From NCBI GenBank assembly GCA_964579765.1, contig CAZOIK010000182.1:1-26461 (forward strand): a stretch of DNA of 26,461 nt. Direction: 5' to 3'. Position numbers and translations under genes: made by a program. Source of the stretch: DATNBT01 sp964579765 (GTDB taxonomy: Bacteria > Acidobacteriota > Vicinamibacteria > Vicinamibacterales > CAVVIG01). Under the pieces are notes generated by a model. The model searched no databases. It was not told the origin of the DNA and saw only the letters and a list, made by a program, of their open reading frames with translations. This document shows, one piece after another, positions 1-7,296 of this stretch (the first letter of the stretch is position 1; every line of letters begins with the position of its first letter).

Positions 1-1
1 G

Positions 2-877
2 GCGCAGCTCAAACTGCAGGACGCCTGCGCCCAGACGCTGCTCACCGCGCGCCACCGGCACGGCGCGCTCAACATCCAGACGATCGAGACACAGCCGGTG
101 ATGGTCCGCGGCGAGGTGACGGACGTCGTCCGCCAGCAGAAAAACCGCGCGACCGAGCTGATCGAAGACTTCATGATCGCCGCCAACGAAGTCGTGGCCC
201 GGACGCTCGACGCGCTCGAGGTTTCCTCGGTCAGACGCGTGGTCAAGACGCCGGAACGCTGGGACCGCATCGTCGAGCTCGCGCGAGCGGCCGGTGGATC
301 GTTGCCCGCGGCGCCGAACTCGCGCGCGCTGAACGACTTCCTGACGGCCCGCCAGTCGGTCGATCCCGATCATTTCGCCGACCTGTCGCTCGCAATTATC
401 AAGCTGATGGGGCCGGGCGAGTACGTCCTCGAACGGCCGGGCGACCCTGATCCCGGACACTTCGGCCTCGCGGTCCAGGACTACACGCACGCCACGGCGC
501 CGAACCGTCGCTTCGCGGATCTCGTGACACACCGGCTGCTCAAAGCGGCCATGGCCGGCCGGCCCGCGCCGTACGGCGACGATGAGCTGGCAGCGATCGC
601 GCGGGACTGCACGGCGAAGGAAGACGCGGCGCGAAAAGTCGAGCGCGAGATGTCGAAGCGCATCGCCGCCGTGGCCATGAGCCATCGCCTCGGCGAGACG
701 TTCGAGGCCATCGTCACCGGCGTGACGCCGAAGGGGACGTTCGTCCGCGTGCTGAAGCCGCACGTGGAAGGGCTGCTCGCACGCGGTCAGCAAGGCGTAG
801 ACGTCGGCGACCGCCTTCGCGTGACGCTGGTCCGTACCGACGTCGAACGCGGCTACATCGACTTCATCCGCGCGTGA
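2..877 (+). CDS. RNB-family (RNase II/R-like) ribonuclease, 5'-truncated by window edge
   Basis: The frame is open from base 2, so the start lies outside the window. The visible 291 residues are the C-terminal part of an RNase II/R-type 3'-5' exoribonuclease. The diagnostic RNB motif is near bases 478-540, a YTHATAPNRRFADLVTHR stretch that matches the RNase R pattern HFTSPIRRYADLVVHR. An S1-like RNA-binding segment follows at about 700-860 (FEAIVTGVTPKGTFVRV). The active-site aspartates of the family would lie upstream and cannot be checked. The stop TGA (875-877) overlaps the GTG start of recQ, so the two genes are probably co-transcribed and translationally coupled. Family assignment is firm; whether it is a true RNase R or a shorter RNB paralogue is open. 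Confidence 0.88.
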   Translation, partial: AQLKLQDACAQTLLTARHRHGALNIQTIETQPVMVRGEVTDVVRQQKNRATELIEDFMIAANEVVARTLDALEVSSVRRVVKTPERWDRIVELARAAGGSLPAAPNSRALNDFLTARQSVDPDHFADLSLAIIKLMGPGEYVLERPGDPDPGHFGLAVQDYTHATAPNRRFADLVTHRLLKAAMAGRPAPYGDDELAAIARDCTAKEDAARKVEREMSKRIAAVAMSHRLGETFEAIVTGVTPKGTFVRVLKPHVEGLLARGQQGVDVGDRLRVTLVRTDVERGYIDFIRA

Positions 878-2703
878 CACGCCCTGCACTCGACGAGGCC
901 GTCGCGACCTATTGGGGCTACACGACGCTGCGGCCGCTGCAGCGCGAGGCCATGGACGCCGTGCTCGCCGGCCGTGATTCGATCGTCGTGCTGCCGACCG
1001 GCGGCGGCAAGTCGCTCTGCTTCCAGGCGCCTGCCGTCGTGCGCGACGGCGTGGCAGTCGTCGTCTCGCCGCTTATCTCGCTGATGAAAGACCAGGTGGA
1101 CACGCTCGTCGGCAACGGCGTTCCAGCGGCGCTGTATAACAGCTCGCTCGCGCCGGACGAGAAGGCCGCGGTCATCGCCGGGCTCAAGCAGGGGCGGTAT
1201 CGCCTGCTGTACGTGTCGCCCGAACGGCTTGTGGGAGACGGCGGCGGCGGCTTCCTGGCGATGCTCGCGTCGTGTGGCGTCAGCTTCGTGGCCGTGGACG
1301 AGGCGCACTGCATCAGCCAGTGGGGGCACGATTTCAGGCCGGAGTACCGCCAGCTCGCGAGGCTCCGCACGCTGCTGCCGGGCGTCAGCGTCCACGCCTT
1401 CACCGCGACGGCGACCGCCCGCGTCCGCCGCGACATCGCGGCGCAGCTTGCGCTCGACCGTCCGATCGAGCTCGTCGGCTCGTTCGACCGGCCCAATCTC
1501 GTCTACCGCGTCCTGCCGCGGGCAACGCTGAAGAAGCAGCTGCTCGAGGTGCTCGCACGTCACCGCGGCGACGCCGGCATCGTCTACTGCACGTCGCGCC
1601 GCGAGGTGGACGCGCTGGCGGAGTGGCTGGGCACGACGGGGGTCGCCGCGCTGCCCTATCACGCGGGCCTCGCCGACGCCGAGCGCAGCCGCAACCAGGA
1701 CGCGTTTCTCAACGAGCGCGCCGACATCATCGTGGCCACCGTCGCGTTCGGGATGGGCATCGATCGATCCGACGTCCGCTTCGTCGTCCACGCGGGCGCG
1801 CCGCGCTCGCTCGAGCATTATCAGCAGGAGTCGGGGCGCGCCGGACGCGACGGCCTCGAGGCCGAGTGCCTGCTGCTGTCGTCGGCGGCCGACTTCATGC
1901 GCTGGCGGGTGATGCTCGAGCGCAGCGGCGAGCTGAACGACGCCTCGCGCGCGCTGATGCGCGGCATGGAGCGCTATGCGTCGAGCGTCGGCTGCCGCCA
2001 CCGGCACCTCGCCGAGTACTTCGGCGACTCGTACGCGCACGCGCCGGGCGGATGCGGCGCGTGCGACATCTGCCTGGGCGAGCTCGAGTCGGTCGCGTCA
2101 CCCGTCGTGCTCGCCCGTCAGATTTTGTCGTGCGTGGCGCGCGTCGGCCAGCGCTTCGGCGCGACGCATGTCGCAAGCGTGCTGCGCGGCCAGGCGTCCG
2201 ACGCGGTGGTCGCGCGCGGACATGATCGGCTGAGCACGTTCGGCCTGCTGCCGGACGCCTCCGTGGCCGAGATCCGCGGCTACGTCGAGCAGCTGACGGG
2301 CCTCGGCCTGCTGCAGCAGGTCGGCGAGGAGTACCCCGTGCTCGCGCTGACCGCCGAGGGCATCGCGCTTCTGAAAGACGCCAGCAGCCGTCCGGACCTC
2401 CGGCTGGCCCGCCAACGGCCGCCGCGCAAGGACCGCGGCCGCGTGCAGTCGCGCGTCGAAGCCGAGTCGTGGCGCGACGTCGATCGCGATCTCTTCGAGC
2501 GGCTGCGCGCGCTGCGCCTGGAGATCGCCCGCTCGCGGAGCGTGCCACCGTACGTCATCTTCCACGACGCGACACTGCGCGAGATGGCGCGTGTCCGCCC
2601 CTCGTCGATGGCCGAGCTGCTTCAAGTGAAAGGCATCGGCGCGCGCAAGGCCGACGACCTCGGCGACGCGTTTCTCCGGGTCATCCGGGGCGAGGCCGTC
2701 TAG
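874..2703 (+). CDS. recQ: ATP-dependent DNA helicase RecQ
   Basis: 609-residue superfamily 2 DNA helicase that unwinds 3'-5' in recombination and repair. Visible in order: the aromatic/Gln motif near residues 13-23, Walker A PTGGGKS at 41-47, DEAH at 142-145 followed by the RecQ-specific CISQWGHDFRPEY loop, FTATAT (motif III), YHAGL, ATVAFGMGIDRSDVRFVVH and QESGRAGRDG (motifs V/VI). A zinc-binding set of cysteines lies at about 374, 394, 397 and 400. An RQC winged-helix region and a C-terminal HRDC domain (about 531-609, with VKGIGARKADDLG) complete a full-length architecture. The start is GTG at 874, inside the stop codon of the upstream ribonuclease gene (GTGA overlap). The next gene starts 9 bp after its stop. 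Confidence 0.96.
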   Translation: MTRPALDEAVATYWGYTTLRPLQREAMDAVLAGRDSIVVLPTGGGKSLCFQAPAVVRDGVAVVVSPLISLMKDQVDTLVGNGVPAALYNSSLAPDEKAAVIAGLKQGRYRLLYVSPERLVGDGGGGFLAMLASCGVSFVAVDEAHCISQWGHDFRPEYRQLARLRTLLPGVSVHAFTATATARVRRDIAAQLALDRPIELVGSFDRPNLVYRVLPRATLKKQLLEVLARHRGDAGIVYCTSRREVDALAEWLGTTGVAALPYHAGLADAERSRNQDAFLNERADIIVATVAFGMGIDRSDVRFVVHAGAPRSLEHYQQESGRAGRDGLEAECLLLSSAADFMRWRVMLERSGELNDASRALMRGMERYASSVGCRHRHLAEYFGDSYAHAPGGCGACDICLGELESVASPVVLARQILSCVARVGQRFGATHVASVLRGQASDAVVARGHDRLSTFGLLPDASVAEIRGYVEQLTGLGLLQQVGEEYPVLALTAEGIALLKDASSRPDLRLARQRPPRKDRGRVQSRVEAESWRDVDRDLFERLRALRLEIARSRSVPPYVIFHDATLREMARVRPSSMAELLQVKGIGARKADDLGDAFLRVIRGEAV

Positions 2704-2712
2704 GCGCGTTCG

Positions 2713-4503
2713 ATGCCGCTTGTCGTTCTCGACCACATCTCGATCGCATTCGGACACCTGCCGCTGCTTGACGGCGCCTCGCTGCAGATCGACGGCCGGG
2801 AACGCGTCGCGGTGGTCGGCCGCAACGGCGCCGGAAAGTCCACGCTGCTCCAGATCGTGAGCGGCGAGACCACGCCGGACAGCGGAGCGGTCTGGAGGCA
2901 ACCCGGACTGCGCGTCGCCAGGCTCCCCCAGGACGCTGCGCTATCGACCGAGCGCAGCGTGTTCGACGTCGTCGCTGAAGGCGCCGGTCATCTCGAGGAC
3001 GCCTGGCGCAGGGATCAGCAGGTCGGCGTCGTGCTTTCGCGACTCGGCCTGACGCCCGGCCGGAGCGTGGCAACTCTGTCGGGCGGCTGGCGTCGCCGCG
3101 TCCTGTTGGCGCGCGCGCTGGCGGCCGATCCCGACCTGCTGGTGCTCGACGAGCCGACGAATCACCTGGACATCGAAGCCATGCTCTGGCTCGAACAGTT
3201 CCTCGCCGACTATCGCGGCGCCGTGCTGTTCGTCACGCACGACCGGGCGTTCCTCGAAAGCCTCGCGACGCGCATCGTCGAGCTCGAGCGGGGTGCGCTC
3301 GCGTCGTGGCCCGGCGACTACCAGACGTTCCTGCGGCGGAAGGAGGAGTGGCTCCAGAGCGAAGCGGCGCAGAACGAGAAGTTCGACAAGCGACTCGCGC
3401 AGGAGGAAGCCTGGCTGCGCCAGGGCGTGAAGGCACGGCGCACGCGCGATGAAGGACGGGTTCGCGCGCTGCTCGCGATGCGCGAACAACGTGCGCAGCG
3501 CCGCGCGCAGATTGGATCCGTCCGGTTCAAGGTCGAGCAGGTCGAGCGCTCGGGGCAGATGGTTTTTGAAGCCGAGGGCGTCGGCAAGGCGTTCGATCGG
3601 CATCCGGTGGTACGCGATTTCTCGGTCCGCGTCATGCGTGGCGATCGCATCGGCCTCATCGGGCCGAACGGCGCGGGCAAGACAACGCTGCTCCGGCTGC
3701 TGCTCGGAGACCTTGCGCCAGACTCCGGCACGATCCGACGCGGCGCCAACGTCGAAACGGCCTACTACGATCAGCAGCGCGAGCAACTCGACCCAGAGCG
3801 CACGGTCGCCGAGACGGTCGGCGGCGGCAACGACACAGTGACCGTCAACGGCCGCACGCAGCACGTCCATGGCTACCTGCGCGACTTTCTGTTCACCGCC
3901 GAACGCGCGAACTCGCCCGTCGGGGCACTGTCGGGCGGCGAGCGCAACAGGCTGCTGCTGGCGCGCCTGTTCACGCGACCGGCCAACGTGCTCGTGCTGG
4001 ACGAGCCGACCAACGACCTCGACATCGACACGCTCGAGCTGCTCGAAGCCTTTCTCGTTGACTGGCCGGGCACGCTGCTGCTCGTGAGCCACGACCGCCG
4101 CTTCATCGACAACGTCGTCACCAGCACGCTCGTGTTCGAGGGCGACGGTCGTGTCGCGGAGTACGTTGGCGGCTACGACGACTGGCTCCGCCAACGGCCG
4201 CGGCCGGAGCCGGCGCCGGAGCCGCGTGCCGCGGCCAGACCGGCGGCGCAGGATCGCGAGACCGGGCCGCGGCGCCGGCTGTCGTACAACGAGCAACGCG
4301 AGCTCGAACAATTGCCGGCCCGCATTCACGCGCTCGAAGACGAGCAGACGAGGCTGCAGGCCACGATTGCCGGCCCCGACTTCTACAAGGAAGGCGCCGA
4401 CGCCATCGCCCGTGCGCTGGCGAGAGCTGATCAGGTGCAGAACGCGCTGCTGGACGCCATGGCGCGCTGGGACGAGCTCGATTCCCGATCGCGGCGACCT
4501 TAA
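2713..4503 (+). CDS. uup: ABC-F family ATPase, Uup-like
   Basis: 596-residue soluble ABC-F protein with two nucleotide-binding domains and no membrane segments. Walker A sites are GRNGAGKST (36-44) and GPNGAGKTT (about 317-325). Signatures LSGGWRRR (about 122) and LSGGERNR (about 406) are each followed by LDEPTN Walker B motifs with the catalytic Glu intact. A charged linker with EEAWLRQGVKARRTR joins the domains, as in Uup/EttA proteins. The last 80 or so residues form a predicted antiparallel coiled coil (QRELEQLPARIHALEDE...), the hallmark of Uup rather than EttA or YbiT. E. coli Uup is linked to ribosome function and to suppression of transposon excision. It follows recQ by 9 bp and is probably in the same transcript. 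Confidence 0.93.
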   Translation: MPLVVLDHISIAFGHLPLLDGASLQIDGRERVAVVGRNGAGKSTLLQIVSGETTPDSGAVWRQPGLRVARLPQDAALSTERSVFDVVAEGAGHLEDAWRRDQQVGVVLSRLGLTPGRSVATLSGGWRRRVLLARALAADPDLLVLDEPTNHLDIEAMLWLEQFLADYRGAVLFVTHDRAFLESLATRIVELERGALASWPGDYQTFLRRKEEWLQSEAAQNEKFDKRLAQEEAWLRQGVKARRTRDEGRVRALLAMREQRAQRRAQIGSVRFKVEQVERSGQMVFEAEGVGKAFDRHPVVRDFSVRVMRGDRIGLIGPNGAGKTTLLRLLLGDLAPDSGTIRRGANVETAYYDQQREQLDPERTVAETVGGGNDTVTVNGRTQHVHGYLRDFLFTAERANSPVGALSGGERNRLLLARLFTRPANVLVLDEPTNDLDIDTLELLEAFLVDWPGTLLLVSHDRRFIDNVVTSTLVFEGDGRVAEYVGGYDDWLRQRPRPEPAPEPRAAARPAAQDRETGPRRRLSYNEQRELEQLPARIHALEDEQTRLQATIAGPDFYKEGADAIARALARADQVQNALLDAMARWDELDSRSRRP

Positions 4504-4507
4504 GCCC

Positions 4508-4528
4508 GGCGACCCCGAAAGGGTCGCC
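4508..4528 (+). terminator. Perfect hairpin after uup (possible terminator)
   Basis: An 8-bp perfect inverted repeat, GGCGACCC and GGGTCGCC, separated by a CGAAA loop, begins 4 bases after the uup stop codon. It could end the ribonuclease-recQ-uup transcript or protect its 3' end. There is no U-run after the stem, so intrinsic termination is uncertain. Confidence 0.4.
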
Positions 4529-4561
4529 CTGCGGACGCGTAGCGCGGCCCTTTCAGGCCGC
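4522..4561 (+). repeat. Interspersed hairpin repeat, copy 1
   Basis: About 40 bp, starting GGTCGCCCTGC, then CGTAG and CGGCCCTTTCAGGCCGC. The last part folds as GCGGCC/GGCCGC around a CTTTCA loop. The same order of blocks recurs at 7238-7279. Both copies lie between two plus-strand genes and end 15-25 bp before a start codon. Confidence 0.65.
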
Positions 4562-4571
4562 GACCGCCTGC

Positions 4572-4577
4572 TACAAT
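4572..4577 (+). promoter_or_regulatory. -10-like element TACAAT for ybiT
   Basis: TACAAT lies 9 nt before the ATG at 4587, which would place transcription start at or within a few bases of the start codon. No Shine-Dalgarno sequence is present. The -35 region is not clear. Confidence 0.5.
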
Positions 4578-4586
4578 CGAAGGTTC

Positions 4587-6185
4587 ATGATCTCAGTCAG
4601 CGGCGTGTCCATGCGGTTCGGCTCGAAAATTCTGTTCGAGGACGTGACGACGACGTTCTCGGCGGGGCGGCGCTACGGCTTGACCGGCCCCAACGGCGCC
4701 GGCAAGTCCACGTTCATGAAGCTGCTGACCGGCGAATCAGAGCCGCAGCGCGGTTCCGTCGTCCGCCCGCAGAAGATTGGCGTGCTGCGCCAGGATCAGT
4801 TCGCGTTCGACCAGCATCGCGTGCTCGACACCGTGATCATGGGCAACGAGCGCTTGTGGCACGCGCTGGCGGAACGCGACGCGCTCTACGCGAAGGCCGA
4901 TCTGTCGAACGACGACGGCATGCGCCTCGGCGAGCTCGAAGGAATCGTGGGAGAAGAAGACGGGTATTCCGCCGAGAGCGACGCGGCGGTGCTGCTGCAG
5001 GGCCTCGACATCCCCGACGAGCTGCACGAGCGCACGATGGGCGAGCTGCAGGGCGGGCAGAAGATGCGGGTGCTGCTGGCGCAGGCGCTGTTCGGCCATC
5101 CCGAGGCGCTGCTCCTCGACGAGCCCACGAACCATCTCGACCTCGATTCGATTCACTGGCTCGAGGAGTTCCTGAACCGCTACGACGGCACGCTCATCGT
5201 CATCTCGCACGATCGGCATTTCCTGAACCGCGTCTGTACGCACATCGCCGACATCGACTACCAGACGATCATCACCTACACGGGCGGCTACGACGACATG
5301 GTGATGGCCAAGACGCAGATCCGCGCGAAGATCGAGGCCGAGAACGAGCAGCGCGAAAAGAAGATCGCGCAGCTCAACGACTTTATCGCGCGCTTCGGCG
5401 CCGGCACGCGCGCCAGCCAGACGACGTCGCGGCGCAAGGAAGTCGAACGCCTGCAGACGACGGAGCTCGCGCGATCGAACATCCAGCGTCCCTACATCAA
5501 GTTCACGATGAACAGGCCGTCGGGCAAGGTGCCACTCGAGTTCGAGGGCCTCTCCAAGGCGTTCGGCGATCACGGCGTCGTGTCGAACTTCAGCGCCGTC
5601 GTCAACCGCGGCGACAAGATCGTTCTCGTCGGACGCAACGGCGCCGGCAAGACGACGCTGCTGAAAGCGATCCTCGCGGACGCGCCGAATTTGCCGGCGT
5701 CACCCGGCGATCGTGACAGCGGCAAGCTGCGGTGGGGACATGAGGCCGCGGTCGGCTATTTCCCGCAGGATCATACCGGCGTGATCGAGAAGGGCCTCAC
5801 TGCGGTCGAATGGCTGCACCAATTCGATCCGGACGCCGCGCGGCAAGACATTCACGGCTTGCTCGGCCAGATGCTGTTCAGCGGCGAAGAAGGCTACAAG
5901 CCGACCGAGGCGCTCTCGGGCGGCGAGACGGCACGGCTGCTCTTCTGCCGGCTGATGCTGCAGAAGCCGAACGTCCTGGTGCTCGACGAGCCGACGAACC
6001 ATCTCGACCTCGAGTCGATCAACGCGCTCAACGTCGCGCTGCAGAAGTTCGACGGCACAATCTTCCTCGTCACGCACGACCAGGATCTGCTCGAGGAGGT
6101 CGGCACGCGCGTCTGGCAGTTCGAGCACGGCCGGATTACCGACTTCAAGGGCACCTACGAAGAATTCGTCCCCTCGCCGGCGTAA
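4587..6185 (+). CDS. ybiT: ABC-F family ATPase, YbiT-like
   Basis: 532 residues, almost the same length as E. coli YbiT (530), and similar along its whole length from memory: MRFGSKILFE, RQDQFAFDQHRVLDTVIMG, DGYSAES, HDRHFLNRVCTHIAD and LDLESINALN all have direct counterparts. Walker A motifs are GPNGAGKST (34-42) and GRNGAGKTT (about 349-357). Signature 1 is the degenerate LQGGQ and signature 2 is LSGGE. Both Walker B motifs read LDEPTNHLD. ABC-F proteins act on ribosomes, gating elongation or protecting the translating ribosome. A likely promoter (TACAAT) sits 9 nt before the ATG, so this gene is probably transcribed separately from uup. The 3' end overlaps the convergent methyltransferase gene by 31 bp. 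Confidence 0.94.
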   Translation: MISVSGVSMRFGSKILFEDVTTTFSAGRRYGLTGPNGAGKSTFMKLLTGESEPQRGSVVRPQKIGVLRQDQFAFDQHRVLDTVIMGNERLWHALAERDALYAKADLSNDDGMRLGELEGIVGEEDGYSAESDAAVLLQGLDIPDELHERTMGELQGGQKMRVLLAQALFGHPEALLLDEPTNHLDLDSIHWLEEFLNRYDGTLIVISHDRHFLNRVCTHIADIDYQTIITYTGGYDDMVMAKTQIRAKIEAENEQREKKIAQLNDFIARFGAGTRASQTTSRRKEVERLQTTELARSNIQRPYIKFTMNRPSGKVPLEFEGLSKAFGDHGVVSNFSAVVNRGDKIVLVGRNGAGKTTLLKAILADAPNLPASPGDRDSGKLRWGHEAAVGYFPQDHTGVIEKGLTAVEWLHQFDPDAARQDIHGLLGQMLFSGEEGYKPTEALSGGETARLLFCRLMLQKPNVLVLDEPTNHLDLESINALNVALQKFDGTIFLVTHDQDLLEEVGTRVWQFEHGRITDFKGTYEEFVPSPA

Positions 6186-6862
6186 GCACCTGATGCGGCG
6201 GGCGGCGCGCCAAGCAGCAGGCGGTTCTTCGGCGTAATCGCCGCGGGAATCGACAGCGTCCACACGCGATAGCCGTGCTGCCGGAGCCGCTCGGCGCGTA
6301 CGACGTCAATCGCCAGCGGTCCGCCGAGCCAGCCGTCGAGATCGCCGGTGTCGCAGGCGTCGAGATCGTGGCAGCAGGGTAGCACCGCCACGCGCGCGCG
6401 CGCCTCTACGGCGAGAGCGATCACGACATCGGTCAGGCGTCCACAGGCATGGCTCGAGACGACGAGGTCGTCAGCCCTCAGCTCGAACCCGTCCATGGCG
6501 CAGGCGACGAACTGCACACGCTCTCGCAGCCGCGGCCATGCGCGCACGAGCGCATCGTGCAGAGTCACGCTCGACGGCGGCAGCCGCGTATCCACGACGA
6601 CCGCAGACGACGAGGAGTCATCGAGCAGCAAGAGCACCTGGGCGAGCAGCCCATGGCCGGCGCCGAGATCGACCACGCGTCCGCCGCGAAAAACGCGCCG
6701 TACGTGGCGGCCCATCTCCCAGGCTTCATACAGTTCCTTGCGTGGCAGGCAGCCGGCATGGCAAACGACGCGGGCAATGCGCTCAAACAGGGTGTCGCCG
6801 GCGAAACGACCGAGATCGCGAGCGGTCAGCCGGCTGCGCGAGCGCGGCGAGAACGTGGTCAT
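6155..6862 (-). CDS. SAM-dependent methyltransferase, Methyltransf_32-like
   Basis: 235 residues. A SAM-binding glycine motif VVDLGAGHGLLAQVL lies at 63-77. It is followed by SSHACGRLTD (136-145) and LPCCHD (161-166), the pair of motifs typical of the Methyltransf_32 family that includes METTL25/RRNAD1-type proteins. A CHAGCLPRKELYEAWEMGRHVRR segment at 34-56 precedes the fold. The substrate is unknown; rRNA or small-molecule methylation are both possible. The ATG at 6862 is supported by TAGAAT 9 nt upstream. It converges on ybiT with a 31-bp tail overlap, and its promoter faces away from the MerE-like gene. Confidence 0.8.
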   Translation of the reverse strand: MTTFSPRSRSRLTARDLGRFAGDTLFERIARVVCHAGCLPRKELYEAWEMGRHVRRVFRGGRVVDLGAGHGLLAQVLLLLDDSSSSAVVVDTRLPPSSVTLHDALVRAWPRLRERVQFVACAMDGFELRADDLVVSSHACGRLTDVVIALAVEARARVAVLPCCHDLDACDTGDLDGWLGGPLAIDVVRAERLRQHGYRVWTLSIPAAITPKNRLLLGAPPAASGAYAGEGTNSS

Positions 6863-6871
6863 CGGGCTGCG

Positions 6872-6877
6872 ATTCTA
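6872..6877 (-). promoter_or_regulatory. -10-like element TAGAAT for the methyltransferase
   Basis: On the minus strand TAGAAT lies 9 nt before the ATG at 6862. This predicts a leaderless or nearly leaderless mRNA; no Shine-Dalgarno sequence is seen. Confidence 0.5.
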
Positions 6878-6937
6878 CGGCAGACCTCGCTTGCGAGTTG
6901 CCGTCAGGCATGTGACAGTAGACGTGGCAGGTCACCG

Positions 6938-7231
6938 ATGAGAAAGCAGGTCTGCGCGCTCACTCCGGATCAAGCCAGCCGCCGCGGCGTGCTGTGGATC
7001 ATCGGTTCCTTCGTCCTCTGCCCCTGCCATTTGCCGATCACGCTGTGGGTCGCAGCCGCGGTGCTGTCGGGCACGGCGGCCGGCGCTGCCCTCTACAACC
7101 ATGTCTACCTGGCTGGTGTTGTGCTTGGCGTCACGTGGCTGTCCGGCACAATCCACGGCTTCAATCTCATGCGCCGTGCACGGATTGACGCGTACACGTC
7201 GAACTCGGGCTCGCACATCGTCCTAAAATAG
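6938..7231 (+). CDS. MerE-like small inner-membrane protein
   Basis: 97 residues with two hydrophobic helices (about 18-40 and 46-70). The segment LCPCHLPITLWVAAAVLSGTAAGA closely resembles the core of MerE, the broad-spectrum mercury transport protein of mer operons (TCPCHLPI ... AAVLAGTTAGA). The CPCHLP motif holds the likely metal-binding cysteines. No merR, merT, merP or merA lies nearby, so function in mercury uptake is uncertain; transport or binding of another thiophilic metal is possible. The frame is open far upstream, but that part is antisense to the methyltransferase gene; ATG 6938 is the first start giving only the MerE-like domain. Its last codons overlap TAAAAT (7224-7229), a possible promoter for the next gene. 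Confidence 0.72.
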   Translation: MRKQVCALTPDQASRRGVLWIIGSFVLCPCHLPITLWVAAAVLSGTAAGAALYNHVYLAGVVLGVTWLSGTIHGFNLMRRARIDAYTSNSGSHIVLK

Positions 7232-7237
7232 CGGTTC

Positions 7238-7279
7238 GGTTGCCCTGCATCTGTCGTAGGACGGCCCTTTCAGGGCCGC
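7238..7279 (+). repeat. Interspersed hairpin repeat, copy 2
   Basis: 42 bp beginning GGTTGCCCTGC and ending CGGCCCTTTCAGGGCCGC. It matches the copy at 4522-4561 with a few substitutions and a 2-nt length difference. CGGCCC/GGGCCG pair around a TTTCA loop. It ends 17 bp before the ATG at 7297 and would form a hairpin in the 5' leader if transcription starts just after TAAAAT at 7224-7229. Confidence 0.65.
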
Positions 7280-7296
7280 CGTAACGGAGTACATCA

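Noticed and set aside
853..4329. Long minus-strand frames opposite recQ (395 codons) and uup (462 codons)
   Set aside because: Both are shadows of strongly supported plus-strand genes and have no recognisable motifs.
4151..5716. A 521-codon plus-strand frame bridging uup and ybiT
   Set aside because: It is out of frame with two full-length ABC-F genes and shows Arg-rich filler composition.
6449..6937. Upstream extension of the MerE-like gene
   Set aside because: This part is antisense to the methyltransferase gene; MerE-like similarity begins only at ATG 6938.
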